Part shown: piece after piece, positions 49,219 through 59,559 of the stretch
Position numbering within the stretch: position 1 is the first letter of the stretch
Layout of the letters: each line of letters starts with the position of its first letter
From: Liolophura sinensis
Taxonomy: Eukaryota; Mollusca; Polyplacophora; Chitonida; Chitonidae
Assembly: GCF_032854445.1 (NCBI RefSeq)
Contig: NC_088303.1
Coordinates: forward strand, 17,985,501 to 18,049,500
Reading direction: 5' to 3'
DNA: 64,000 nt
Translations under genes and position numbers: made by a program
Notes under the pieces: generated by a model
Told to the model about the DNA's origin: nothing
Database searches by the model: none
Seen by the model: the letters and a program-made list of their open reading frames with translations, nothing else

Positions 49219-49929
49219 TTAATCACAAAGTGAAGGTATACTTGTTAACTTTGAAGGAGATTTTTGTGACCTTTGTTTCTTTTCTTTCTTTAAAACTGTC
49301 GTATCCACACTTGGTGTAAGTGGTACACAGGCTTTCAGCATTGGCAATGAAGTTCTCTTCTCACAATGTTTTTGTTTTAGCTGGGTGTTCTCTTCTTTCA
49401 ACAAACTTATTTCTCGTTTCAATGCCACATATTCCTTGAAATTTTGATTTTCCTGGTATAGCCGTAGTTTCTTTTTCAAGTTGACAATCTCTGCTACCAA
49501 GTTACCATACTCCATTTTCAGTTTTCTGCGCTCCTCTTCAGATTCTTTTAATGACTGAGTTAAGTTCTGAACATCGGCATATAGTTTGTTCACTAAAGAG
49601 TTGTACTCTGATTCTCTTTGGCTTAATTCTTGGTTTTCCTTATGTACTTTTGTCAGCCTCTTTGTCAGTGAATCCACTAATTCATGATCAGTCTTGTCAC
49701 ACTTAGCATCTTCCAACTGACTCTCAAGTTTAGATATTCTAAAATTCAGTTCTCTGTTCTTTTGATTGGCTTCTTTTAGTTCCTTCGTCAAAACTAAGGT
49801 TGCCTCCCTTTCCGCTTGAATTTTTTCAAGGTCTGTAACAGTCCTATCCTTCATGGTCCTGGAGTCCTCATTTTCTATTTGGAGTCTGTCAATTTGTGAT
49901 CTGGCATCTTCTAGCTGTTTCTTAAGTTC
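49219..49929 (-). CDS. coiled-coil gene, terminal coding exon (residues 146-381)
   Basis: The acceptor TTTGTTTTTAAG precedes GAACTTAAGAAACAGC. The exon encodes 236 residues to the stop at 49219-49221. Heptads run continuously over about 200 residues, including ELKKQLEDARSQIDRLQIEN near the start and LKREISLLKEENTQLKQ near residue 330. The last 40 residues are Lys/Ser/Pro-rich and end SIPSLCD. It is the longest unequivocal coding stretch in the window. Confidence 0.9.
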   Translation of the reverse strand, partial: ELKKQLEDARSQIDRLQIENEDSRTMKDRTVTDLEKIQAEREATLVLTKELKEANQKNRELNFRISKLESQLEDAKCDKTDHELVDSLTKRLTKVHKENQELSQRESEYNSLVNKLYADVQNLTQSLKESEEERRKLKMEYGNLVAEIVNLKKKLRLYQENQNFKEYVALKREISLLKEENTQLKQKHCEKRTSLPMLKACVPLTPSVDTTVLKKEKKQRSQKSPSKLTSIPSLCD

Positions 49930-52900
49930 CTTAAAAACAAACACAGATACATTATCACAAAAACCTTGAACCATTCTGCGATCTATAATACAAAACTACA
50001 TCAATTTTCTTTGAAAAGGAGCAGGCTTATGATTTTAAAAACTGTTTCATTGAAAACTATTGTGTGAATATGAGGGGAATTATAATTTTCATAAATTTTT
50101 AAAAGAACCCTAAGAAATGAACAATAAAATTACTACTCACTAATTAACTTGTAAGTAGAAATGATATAAATGTTATTTTACTGTCTTTATTTATGAAAGG
50201 CACCTGTTTCTTAGTTGGGGTATATTTTGCACATAAGTAAATCTACAATTCCATATTTGAGATGAGGAGATATGTATTCGTCTTGCAGAAATAAAACCCC
50301 GCCTGGAGTATTGTGGTAGCATTTTTTTTTCACAATGAAAACATAGTGAGCAGCAGGAAAACTGTGGAGATATTGAGGGAGGGAGTCTGTATCAGCATGC
50401 CAAATGACTAAGTCATGGCTGTCTATTTTCAAACCATGCACTTAACCATGATGTCTGTCCTAATGTGTACAAAGGTTGGTATTCATTAACACAAAACCCA
50501 ATCACAGAAAAGTGTGAAAAAAAAAATGTTAACACAAGTTTGCTTTTACATCATCACAAAAATGGTAAATACTTGTGCATTAAGATCTACAAAGCTCAAA
50601 AACTTCACAGCTTGTCATGCAAAGTGTAAAAACCAGCTGTAGATAACACAATTGTATGTAAATGAATCTCTGATCAGAGGGAGAATCTGAAATTATTCCT
50701 GCACCATGAATGAACGATCAAACTATCTACCAATCACGCGAAAGTCCTGCGCACAAAAGCGTTATTACATTTCTTCATTTATGATCTCAAATTGGAAAGG
50801 TTATGGAAGACTGAAAGTGTTAGAAAATAATCAGATTTTCCCCAATTATTTTTTCTGGGAGCAATCATTTGACGGAAGCCCTTGTGAGGAAAATATTAAA
50901 TCTTGGCAACAAAGCAAAGACCCTGGTTCAATTCGGAATCATCAGTAGTCGCTGGCTTCCATAATCAGAAGTCGAGGGGAAAAAAAGAAATGATGAATAG
51001 AGGTGAAAAGTTAATTCTGCACAAATAGTGTTTAAGAAGAGTGGAGGTCATATGAAAGGCTTGGAGTCTGCTTAAAAATAAGGAGAGGCCCGGATCATTA
51101 TAGGACGGTGTTCGGAGATCAGATTTAGAGGGAAGGAGAGCATACAACATTTACTTCTCTTATAGCTCAGTAATCTACTCTGTCAGCCATGCCTAATTAA
51201 TCTGAGGCTGTCACGGAATGGCCGAATATTGAATTTCTTAAAGAGTGACCTATAATGACTAAGAGCGAGCATGAGACATCAGCAGACTAACGAGCCGGGA
51301 TTGTTCAGTCGCAGGAATCTCCTCTCATTGGCAGGAATTCCTATGCATTGATTCCTGCCTGCTTCATTTACATCCATCCCCAAGACATGACAGACTTTTC
51401 CAAATTATCTCATATTTCTTCCTTCAATTTCCAGTTCTAGTTATGTTTTTGTCCCCGTGGAATAATAATACCCACTAAAAACAATGATATAAAACATTGG
51501 GAGTTGGTCAATTAGCCGTTGGTGTGTAGGGTAAGGTTCATCCCCTGTGTCCCGATCCCCTCCCCTCCCCTCCCCCAGTCCACAGCCCAGGCTTGCCCTG
51601 CCTAAATTGACTCCTCATCCCTAGTCTACTTGACATGGTCGCCAGTCACTCACCTACTCAAGCCAGCTAAAGGGGGCAGCAATTTTCTCTCACAAAATGG
51701 CTATGTGGGCAAAAAAATGATGTGGACCTCATTTGTAAGAAATAATCCAATGACAAAGACACAGGCCAGGCACTTAATAAGAGATGTCTTGGGGCAGCAG
51801 AGCTGGCTTCCTGGACGGACTAAAAAAGAGAGTGTTACAAAATAGGCAAGCTTCAAGAGGCTCTCCTCTCGCTAAAAATCCCATCTATGCTAAGGATGAT
51901 TTCACCCACCAAGTCTTTAAGAATTCTCCCCAATTAGATGCTATTTCGCCAGAGGCACAGGCATTTTCCTTAAAATTAGGGTCTGCCAATATATGGGCTC
52001 ATAAAACCCCCTGATTGAAGCCTAATTGCAGGCTAGACTCCAACACTGCCTCAAACGCTTCTCCTTTGCTTTCTGACGCTCAAAATGGGATCCAAAGTAC
52101 CATGTGAAACATTAGATTAGGAATTTCGTGTCAATAATGAGAAACAATGATGGACAATGGCAGCGTATCTATGGCAACTGTGTTTTAATTGTTGCTGAAC
52201 TGTCTGACAAACTGATTTTTATGAAGGTGGGGTAGTGAGAAAACACAGCACAATGTGGCAGTCTTAAGCACACCAGAAATCTCTTCACCATTGTGAACAG
52301 GCTTAAGCTCACATTAAAACCTCTCCCTTTCACCATCCACAGATTTTTTATACTTCTGTTGTCAGAACTGGGTGAAAATCCAGTCAAAATGATGGGCCAT
52401 AAAACAGTGGTAGTGCGGTGTCATTATACTAGGGGTCATCAACCACAGAACAGCTAATATGAAACTAAAAGGCATTTTGTAATTTATCTTTTCTGTATGA
52501 TATTGGTGCATGTGGTAAAACCATGAAAATGCCTTCAACAATAGTTACATGACTCTATGACATTCATCACGAATAAATGAGAAAAAATATTCTGGTAGTA
52601 ATGCAACAGGCCTACCTTAAATATATATGTACATATGATATTTTAAAATTATGTACAACCTTGCCAGCTATTAAATGCCAATCGATGAAAGTTGCAAAAT
52701 TAGAATATCGTAATATGCAGTTCCTAAAATGAGTGAACAAAGAAATTTAGATGTGGAAATTAACATGCAAATGAAGTGAAGTTTATAATGAAGTAAAATT
52801 TATAATGATGTTCATGTTGTCCCAATGCTTTCCTTGAAAAAAAAAACACACAATCCACACAGGTTAAAGATTGTTTCTATTGTTTTTGTGGGTTATTGAA

Positions 52901-55900
52901 AATTTTGGTCTACACTTAACTGACCTTGAGTGCAATGGAAAATACAGTACGCTTAAGTGATCTCTAGTGTAAATAACCTGCCTTTTAATACTGCATAGTA
53001 CTTCGACTCTCCTATACACGGAAGAAGACAATATTGCTTTGTAACTTCTGACCCTGATGCCTGCATATTTCTAGTGCTGACTAACTGGAATGTCATGCAG
53101 AAGACACCAGACAGGACAACCCACCAACACGCAGTATTCTGATTGTCCCTCCTTGCAGTAAGCTGATCCTAAAGCCCACATATTTATAGTGCTGACTCAC
53201 TGGAATATCGTGTAGAAGACACCAGATGGCACACCTCACCCAGACACAGTATTCTGATGTCTCTTTGTAATAGGCTGATCTTATTGCCCACAAGTTTATA
53301 GTACTGACTCACTGGATTGTCATGATGGATGTTCCCATCAAATCGGAGTGAACTAAGATTATTAGCCTACCCCCTTATGCTGAGTGAAGGGTGTCTCCCT
53401 AGGAAGGTATATATATGTACAAAGATTGACAATTCTGAGGACTATTGTAAGACCAGAGTCAGTATTGAACTCAGGATCTCCTGTTAACAGTAATGCAAGA
53501 TTTCTGCCCAGTAATATTACGACAATACAGCAAGTGCCTCAACATTTGTTCTTTTCAATCATGATATCATACAACAGACAAATTAAGGTAACTTTTTCCA
53601 TTACTTACTTTCACTGTGATATTTGCAATCATAAGTTACACCCCCATAAATGTATGCATAAAATAAAGTGAATTTATCATGGTGTATTATAGTTCAAGTA
53701 TAAAAAGCATTTGGTTACTCTCTTAATATGAACATGTCAATATTTGTTTTCAACATATTTTACTGTTTTAAAGGTTTGGGGTTCCACAAAGCCGCGTGAA
53801 CCTTCTACACTATAGCAAGTTTGGTATTCTTCACACGAACTGGTTCCACAAAGCCACATGAAACTTTACACTACAGCAAGTTAATCCACAAAGCCATATG
53901 AACCTTTAAACTACAGCAAGTTTGGTATTCTTTACAGGGGCTGAATCCACAAAGCCACATGAAACTTTACACTACAGCAAGTTAATCCACAAAGCCATAT
54001 GAACCTTTAAACTACAGCAAGTTTGGTATTCTTTAAAGGGGCTGAATCCACAAAGCCACATGAAACTTTACGCTATAGCAAGTTTGGTATTCTTAACACA
54101 AACTGGTTCCACAAAGCCATATGAACCTTTAAACTACAGCAAGTTTGGTATTATGGTTCCACAAAGCTGCATGAACCTTTACACTACATCCAGTTTGTAT
54201 GCTTAGCAGGGGCTGAATCCACAAAGCCAAAAGAATCTTTACAGCAAGTCTGGTATTCTTAACATGAACAGGTTCCACAAAGCCGCATGAACCTTCACAC
54301 TACAGCAAATTTGGTATTCTTTACAGGGGCTGAATCCACAAAGCCACATGAAACTTTACACTACAGCAAGTTAATCCACAAAGCCATATGAACCTTTAAA
54401 CTACAGCAAGTTTGGTATTCTTTACAGGGGCTGAATCCACAAAGCCACATGAAACTTTACGCTATAGCAAGTTTGGTATTCTTAACACAAACTGGTTCCA
54501 CAAAGCCATATGAACCTTTAAACTACAGCAAGTTTGGTATTATGGTTCCACAAAGCTGCATGAACCTTTACACTACATCCAGTTTGTATGCTTAGCAGGG
54601 GCTGAATCCACAAAGCCAAAAGAATCTTTACAGCAAGTCTGGTATTCTTAACATGAACAGGTTCCACAAAGCCGCATGAACCTTCACACTACAGCAAATT
54701 TGGTATTCTTAACAGGGGTTGAATCCACAAAGCCATATGGACCTTTACATTTTAGTAAGTTTGGTATTCTTAACACGCACTGGTTCCACAAAGCCGCATG
54801 AACATCTACACTACATCAAGTTTGGTATTCTTAACAGGGGCTGATTCCACAAAGCCATAGGAACCTTTTACACTACAGCAAGTTTGGTATTTTTAACACG
54901 AACTGGTTCCACAAAGCTGCATGAACCTTCACACTAAAGTAAGTTTGGTATTCTTAACAGGGGCTGAATCCACAAAACCACATGAACCTTTACCACAAGT
55001 TTAGTATTTTTAACATGAACTGGTTCTTAACAGGGGCTGAATCCACAAAGCCACATGAAACTTTACACTACAGCAAGTTTGGTATTCTTAACAGGGGCTG
55101 AATCCACAAAGCCACATGAAACTTTACACTACAGCAAGTTTGGCATTCTTAACAGGGGCTGAATCCACAAAGCCATATGAACCTTCACACTACAGCAAGT
55201 TTGGTATTCTTAACATGAACTGGTTCCACAAAGCCGCGTGAACCTTTCCACTAGAGCAACTTTTGGTATTCTTAGCAAAAACTGCTTTCATAGTCACATG
55301 GTTTTACCAATATGTACAGCAAGTTTGATATTCTTAACAGTAAATTACTCTACAAAGCCTTTAGAACCTAATACACTACAGTAAGTTAGGTATTCTTAGC
55401 AAGGGCTAAGCATTTAAACCCCAATGAAATAAAATTAATCATATTTTTAGTCCAAATCTAAAACATCATAATAGATTCCTGTCTACCATTTACAATTTGG
55501 TCAAAATTATCTCCTTAGCATTATAAATAGTACAGCAGCACTATGATAACGAAGTCAAAACTGGGTTTGTAGATGCAATCCCTGGAAATTACAATGTTAA
55601 ATATTGGCAATCATTATCCCATAAATCTGTTTGATTTTCTCTTACCAAAATGCAAAATGTTGCAACAGAGTGTCCACCATGGCAGCCAGTTATGCTCTGC
55701 TGCCTTTAAGTAAATCTGCTTCTTTTTAGTGCACATGCTTTGTTTTAGTGTAAACTACTTATTTGTCTGATACTTGTTTAACATTTTCAAAAGTTTCAAA
55801 AAAATTCAACTTATCACAATTCAGACAATTCAAATAGACTATGACATATCGCTAAAAACTATTTATAACTATTTGTGGTTATAAAGATATTTTAAAGATT

Positions 55901-58523
55901 TATCTTTATTACCGATACTAACATACATGTAGGTAAAATATCCATAAACAAAATGTAACAGGCAATATAAAACTATCATATTGTATACATTAAGTTAAAG
56001 GTTTCTTTCTTACTTACAGTATTTGTACTTATTTTCATAACAATAATTAATCTAACCAAATAAGTTGATTGCAACCACCATCAGAGAATACATAGGAAAC
56101 CTACAGCTCTACAACAGAAGCCAAACCAAGTACACAATACCCAGCCGTCTGATAGCTCAGTCTTACAAAAATGGTCAAGGGGAAATAACCCATGTCTCAA
56201 GCTAGGTTTAAATATCTCTGCAGAAATAGGCTACCAGATCAATATTTCTGGAAGGTTACTCCATCATCAATATATACACATAGTGAATAAACTCAATTCT
56301 GTGACATATTGTCAGTAAATGATTTATACCTACATACAATTTGAAAAAAGGTTGTTTCACCTCTAGTTCACTGTTGTGACTTCTCTGTGAGATTTCCTGG
56401 GAGAGCTGAGCATTTTCACTCTCTAACTTTGACAACTCTTCCTTGAGTGTGTCAATTTCATGCTGCATTCTCTGTTCCATTTCTATTTTCTCTGTGGCTT
56501 GTTTCAGCATCTGGAAAGACACAGCTGTCCACATTAATGACAATAGCTAACAATACTACCGTATGTTTAACAGTAATCAAATCATCATAACAACTGATAC
56601 AAGTACGTACCAGCACACGCTGTACACTTTACATATTTCACATCAGGTTTCTCTATACATGTACATATATGTATGAAAAAATACCAATTTGTTTATCTGA
56701 TCAATGTATTATGCTGTAGGCCTACTCAGTACTATTTAATTTTAATGCGAACCAGTTTATACATGTAGATGGAGGAAACTTGGCGCAGGTATTCAGTCTG
56801 TCCAGCTTGAGGAGAAATGTAAACAAAGCAAAGGTATTGCAGAATAAAACACTGTAAGTGATGGGCAAAGGCATGCAAAATGTTACAATCAATCAGTTTG
56901 ACGAACAAGGCACTACCAGTATCAAATTATACTTAAGAAATCATCTGAAGGGCAGTTTAAACAAAAACAAAGTAAGTGTTATACAGTCTTTAGCCTGTGT
57001 AGTCTTTCAAACCTAACTTCTGAAAGGCTAAAGCTACACATTTACAGATTACATATATATTAAAATATTTTAAAGATTTAATTTCAATATTTATTTGATT
57101 GCTGTTTTATGCCATACTCAAGAATATCTCACTTATATGATAGCAACCAACATTATGGTGGGAGAAAATCGGGCAGAGCCTGGGGGAAACCAACAACCAT
57201 TCATAGGTTGCTGGTGGACCTTCCCACGTGTGGCCGGAGAGGAAGCCAGTATGAGGTGGACTTGAACTCACAGCGACCGCATTGGTGAGAGGCTCCTGGG
57301 TCAATGTGCCACGCTGGCTCGCTAACAACCTCGGCCATGCAGGTTTAATGTACAGCTTTTCTTGAATGGGCTTGAAGTCCAGCTCATGATCGCTTCCTCT
57401 CCGGTCATATGTGGGAAGGCCTGCCAACAACCTGCAGGTAGCTGTGGGTTTCCCAGGGCTCTGCTCATTTTCCTCCCACCATAATGCTGGCCATTGTCAC
57501 ATAAGTGAAGTATTCTTGAGTATGGCTTAACCTCTAATCAAATAAATAAATCAATGGAATGGGATGTGGCTTCAACATATGAATCCTAATTCAAACAGTG
57601 GGCATTCATAGCATCATAAATACAATGATTACACAGCATTGAAGACCACAAACAATAAGGTTGTAAGTTCAAATCTAGGTGGATTAACCTGTCTGCCAGG
57701 ATGTACATCCAAATTAAGTACTTGAATATGGCATACAACCCTCATAAAAAATAAATAAATGAAATGGTACAAAAAGAACACTACCAACCTCTGCCCTGTG
57801 TTTTTCTGTCATCATTGCTGTTATATCATCTGTCCGTTTCAAAAACTGTTCCTGTAGTTTAGTCAGTCTTTCCTTACTCTCCTGAGCAAATGCATGAATC
57901 TCTTTGCATTTTAACATCTCTGCCTGAAAAAGATAACAGATATTAACTCTTTTTTAAACTATACCATTATTTGCACAAAAAACATTCATGCAATTCAGCA
58001 CATGCAAGACACATGAATACCTGCATGATATCTTCATATCTGAACAGTCAAAATACCACACCAAATTTTGTACAGGCATAGTAGGCCTACTTGTCTTCAG
58101 ATTTTTGATAATTAAATTAAGTTTACACTTCAAGCTTCAACACTGAACCGATATAAGCCTAGAGGCTTAATACTTAACATGTGCCAACAACTTCTGCATC
58201 GCACGATACTGTATTGCTACTTTTTTCCCAAACTGTAGTAAAATAATACACTAATATCTTAAAGGGAAGTAAGACAAAGAATGAACAGATGCAAGTACAT
58301 AGTATGGTATCGGCATGGTATTTAGTAAGCTAGGAATTCAGTTTGCAAATAATGCATTCATTATAATTATTACCTCCAGTAGCTCAATTTTTGCTTTCAT
58401 CTGTTTGTTTTCCAGTCCCAGTTCTTGGACAAACGAGAGTGTTTCAATGTGCCTCTTGGTGAGTCGCTCATCATCCTTAGACTGCTGCTCCTCCCTCGTT
58501 CCTCGATTATAGCAGTTCTGCAT
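49219..58523 (-). CDS. coiled-coil protein, 4 coding exons, 381 residues
   Basis: I do not recognise the family. Coding exons in transcript order are 58374-58523, 57789-57923, 56361-56510 and 49219-49929. They give 150, 135, 150 and 711 nt, every junction in phase 0. Introns are 450, 1,278 and 6,431 bp with GT-AG borders. The product is Glu/Lys/Gln/Leu-rich and almost wholly heptad-like from about residue 18 to 345. It ends in a short Lys/Ser-rich basic tail. There is no signal peptide or membrane segment. The start ATG at 58523 has A at -3, and no in-frame ATG continues upstream. An RFX-type X-box at 59062-59075 suggests a ciliary or centrosomal protein (inference). A small exon could be missing in the 6.4-kb intron. 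The family could be settled by a profile search. Confidence 0.8.
49930..51150. other. intron 3, AT-rich part next to the last exon
   Basis: Intronic DNA without a recognisable repeat or exon. Plus- and minus-strand frames of 76-80 codons here are not supported. Confidence 0.5.
51150..52110. promoter_or_regulatory. intronic candidate enhancer block
   Basis: A long, GC-balanced, repeat-free block inside intron 3. Words include TAATTAA at 51194-51200 followed by GGCTGTCA (MEIS/TALE-like), TGCATTGATTCC near 51353, and several CAAAATGG/AATTAG cores. It contrasts with the AT-rich, repeat-laden rest of the intron. Frames of 71-76 codons show no family. I infer an enhancer, possibly serving a neighbouring gene rather than its host. 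Confidence 0.32.
52110..53040. other. intron 3, AT-rich unique sequence
   Basis: No exon-like segment, repeat or RNA gene recognised. Confidence 0.5.
53041..53330 (+). repeat. about 115-bp degenerate tandem repeat, 2-3 copies
   Basis: GAAGACACCAGA recurs at 53100 and 53215. Shared flanking words are TAGTGCTGACT, ACTGGAAT and CAGTATTCTGAT. A third partial copy at 53290 has ACTGACTCACTGGATTGTC. The core GACACCAGA...CACAGTAT also occurs in the 66-bp array at 59.56 kb, upstream of the same gene. Confidence 0.75.
53330..53780. other. intron 3, AT-rich unique sequence
   Basis: A 95-codon plus-strand frame (53384-53671) without features. Nothing else recognised. Confidence 0.4.
53781..55410 (+). 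repeat. 61-bp minisatellite, about 27 copies, intronic
   Basis: The unit is CTGAATCCACAAAGCCACAT, GAAACTTTACACTACAGCAA, GTTTGGTATTCTTAACAGGG, G (61 bp). Two variants tend to alternate: TGAATCC units following AACAGGGGC, and GGTTCCAC units following AACACGAAC. This gives a loose 122-bp dimer. A block starting near 53937 is repeated from 54326 (offset 389 bp, about 6.4 units) with almost the same variant order. The array lies wholly inside intron 3. Confidence 0.93.
55410..56360. other. intron 3, AT-rich part next to exon 3
   Basis: Unique AT-rich sequence. No additional coiled-coil exon could be found by eye. Confidence 0.45.
56361..56510 (-). CDS. coiled-coil gene, coding exon 3 (residues 96-145)
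   Basis: The acceptor TCTTTCCAG precedes ATGCTGAAACAAGCC and the donor GAG|GTGAAA follows. It encodes MLKQATEKIEMEQRM through SQRSHNSELE, a regular heptad pattern with Leu at core positions. Phase 0 at both ends. Confidence 0.8.
57086..57342 (-). mobile_element. SINE, minus strand, in intron 2
   Basis: A full-length copy of the 9.57-kb family on the minus strand. The tail TTATTTGATT lies at 57091. The body reads ACTTATATGATAGCAACCAACATTATGG, and GACTTGAACTCACAGCGACC (57259-57278) is the complement of the B-box area. The head complement is CCACGCTGGCTCGCTAAC. A second copy faces it 25-30 bp away. Confidence 0.88.
57369..57555 (+). mobile_element. SINE, plus strand, head-truncated, in intron 2
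   Basis: A plus-strand copy beginning near the B-box region (TTGAAGTCCAGCTCATGATC) and running through GGCCTGCCAACAACCTGCAG, ACCATAATGCTGGCC and ATAAGTGAAGTATTCTTGAG to the tail TCTAATCAAATAAATAAATCAA. It is inverted relative to the copy at 57086-57342. Confidence 0.88.
57640..57763 (+). mobile_element. SINE fragment, second family, 3' end
   Basis: GTAAGTTCAAATCTAGG (B-box-like) is followed by GGATGTACATCC, AAGTACTTGAATATGGC, ACAACC and a tail of AAAAAATAAATAAATG. The phrases GGATGTACATCTAGGCACTTG and ATATTGGCGACAACC recur at 62.16 kb. The insertion ends about 25 bp from the exon 2 donor. Confidence 0.65.
57789..57923 (-). CDS. coiled-coil gene, coding exon 2 (residues 51-95)
   Basis: Preceded by the acceptor TATCTTTTTCAG and followed by the donor GAG|GTTGGT. 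It encodes 45 residues, starting AEMLKCKEIHAFAQESKERL and ending EKHRAE. It includes Cys56 and a Met-Met pair near residue 87. Both borders are phase 0. A SINE 3' tail ends only about 25 bp from its donor, within intron 2. Confidence 0.8.
58374..58523 (-). CDS. coiled-coil gene, coding exon 1 (residues 1-50)
   Basis: Starts with ATG at 58523 (MQNCYNRGTREEQQ) and ends with ELLE before the donor GAG|GTAATA. The charged N-terminus passes into heptad-like sequence from about residue 18. The open frame runs a further 14 codons upstream without ATG, so transcription begins upstream. An acceptor-like TTTACTACAG just before 58550 leaves room for a non-coding 5' exon, for example one ending at the donor-like CACG|GTAAAG at 58972. 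Confidence 0.75.
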
Positions 58524-58565
58524 GTTTGATGTTATTTGTGTGATGAGAACAGCTGTAGTAAACAA

Positions 58566-59310
58566 TCCAAACTGTTAAAGCTAACCAATTATGTTCACCT
58601 CAAAGTTTCACGTCACTGTAAAATGCATCACCCGGGAGGTCTACAAAGCACAAACCGGATAATGAAAACTAATCTCACACCACTTTCTTAGTTTATAAGG
58701 TTTTAGGTCGTGAGAAATCAGTAAATCACACTCATTGTGAAGCTGTTCTTATCGGTAATCGAATGGATTGTCCTTTTGCGGATTTTCTAAAATTGTCAGT
58801 TGTCTGATGGGACAAGTCGGGTCAAGTCAGATCAGATCACCACATTGCAGTGGTGCTGTTGTTGTTGTTGCGTTTCGCACACTTTGCCCTTGAACAGGCG
58901 CCTTTTGTGTGACTTTGACGCTTATTGAAACTTTTAACTTTATTACTAAACACTTCAAAAACTTGCTTTACCGTGAGGAACCACCAAAAAATGAACCCGT
59001 AGGAGTTGTTAAAGTTCAAAGCACGGTTTCACGCTCACATCCAGCTTCGGAAACGCGTTAGGTTTCCCTGGAAACGTCACAGCAAGAGTTGTCTCCCTTA
59101 CGCTGGGCACCCATACACCTGCATTCATACGGTAGCTGTACAAAGCAAAACTAGGGCCTGGGGAGTGAAACCAGAGCAGTGAGGATAGTGTGATTGTAAA
59201 ATCAGGGTTCTTGTTACTTTTGCCTTCATTGTGGATTTTATTCCAACGACTTATGTAAATCCTTAAAGAGTAACAACTAATATCCCCTTTCAACGCCATG
59301 GCTTAAGCAG
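58566..59310 (-). promoter_or_regulatory. promoter region of the coiled-coil gene, with RFX X-box
   Basis: GTTTCCCTGGAAAC at 59062-59075 matches the X-box GTTNCCATGGNAAC at all fixed positions but one. A CRE-like half site, CGTCA, overlaps at 59075-59079. The region is richer in CpG than its surroundings. A 96-codon minus frame opening at 59299 (ATG in the context AAGCCATGG, starting MALKGDISCYS) covers the X-box and has no clear link to exon 1, so I treat it as spurious. RFX factors control ciliary genes across animals (established). The link to this gene is inferred from position, about 540 bp above the ATG. Confidence 0.55.
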
Positions 59311-59559
59311 TATCGGGCAAAAGAAAGAAAAAATGCAGCTCTGCTATTAATGGAAAGCCTAGAATGACATCACATTTAATAAACAATCACATCAAAAACA
59401 ATGGTGATCAAAATAAAGCGAACGTGACAGATTTGAATTGGATTGTTCGGTCAGGCTATAATTAGTTTCATGTTTTATTTGATACCTGACAAAGTGCCAC
59501 TTCCAAGGATTATGTTACAAGTATGTGTAATGCAAACTGACCTTTCTCCACAAGCATCA

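Noticed and set aside
49219-58523. assignment to a named family such as a CCDC protein or a myosin/kinesin tail
   Set aside because: Similarity among coiled coils by eye is unreliable. No motor domain or other diagnostic motif is present, so no symbol is given.
59009-59299. 96-codon minus frame with good-context ATG at 59299 as first exon of the coiled-coil gene
   Set aside because: The frame spans the X-box, has no heptad or compositional link to the next exon, and stops before reaching it. No convincing donor joins it. Kept only as a remote possibility.
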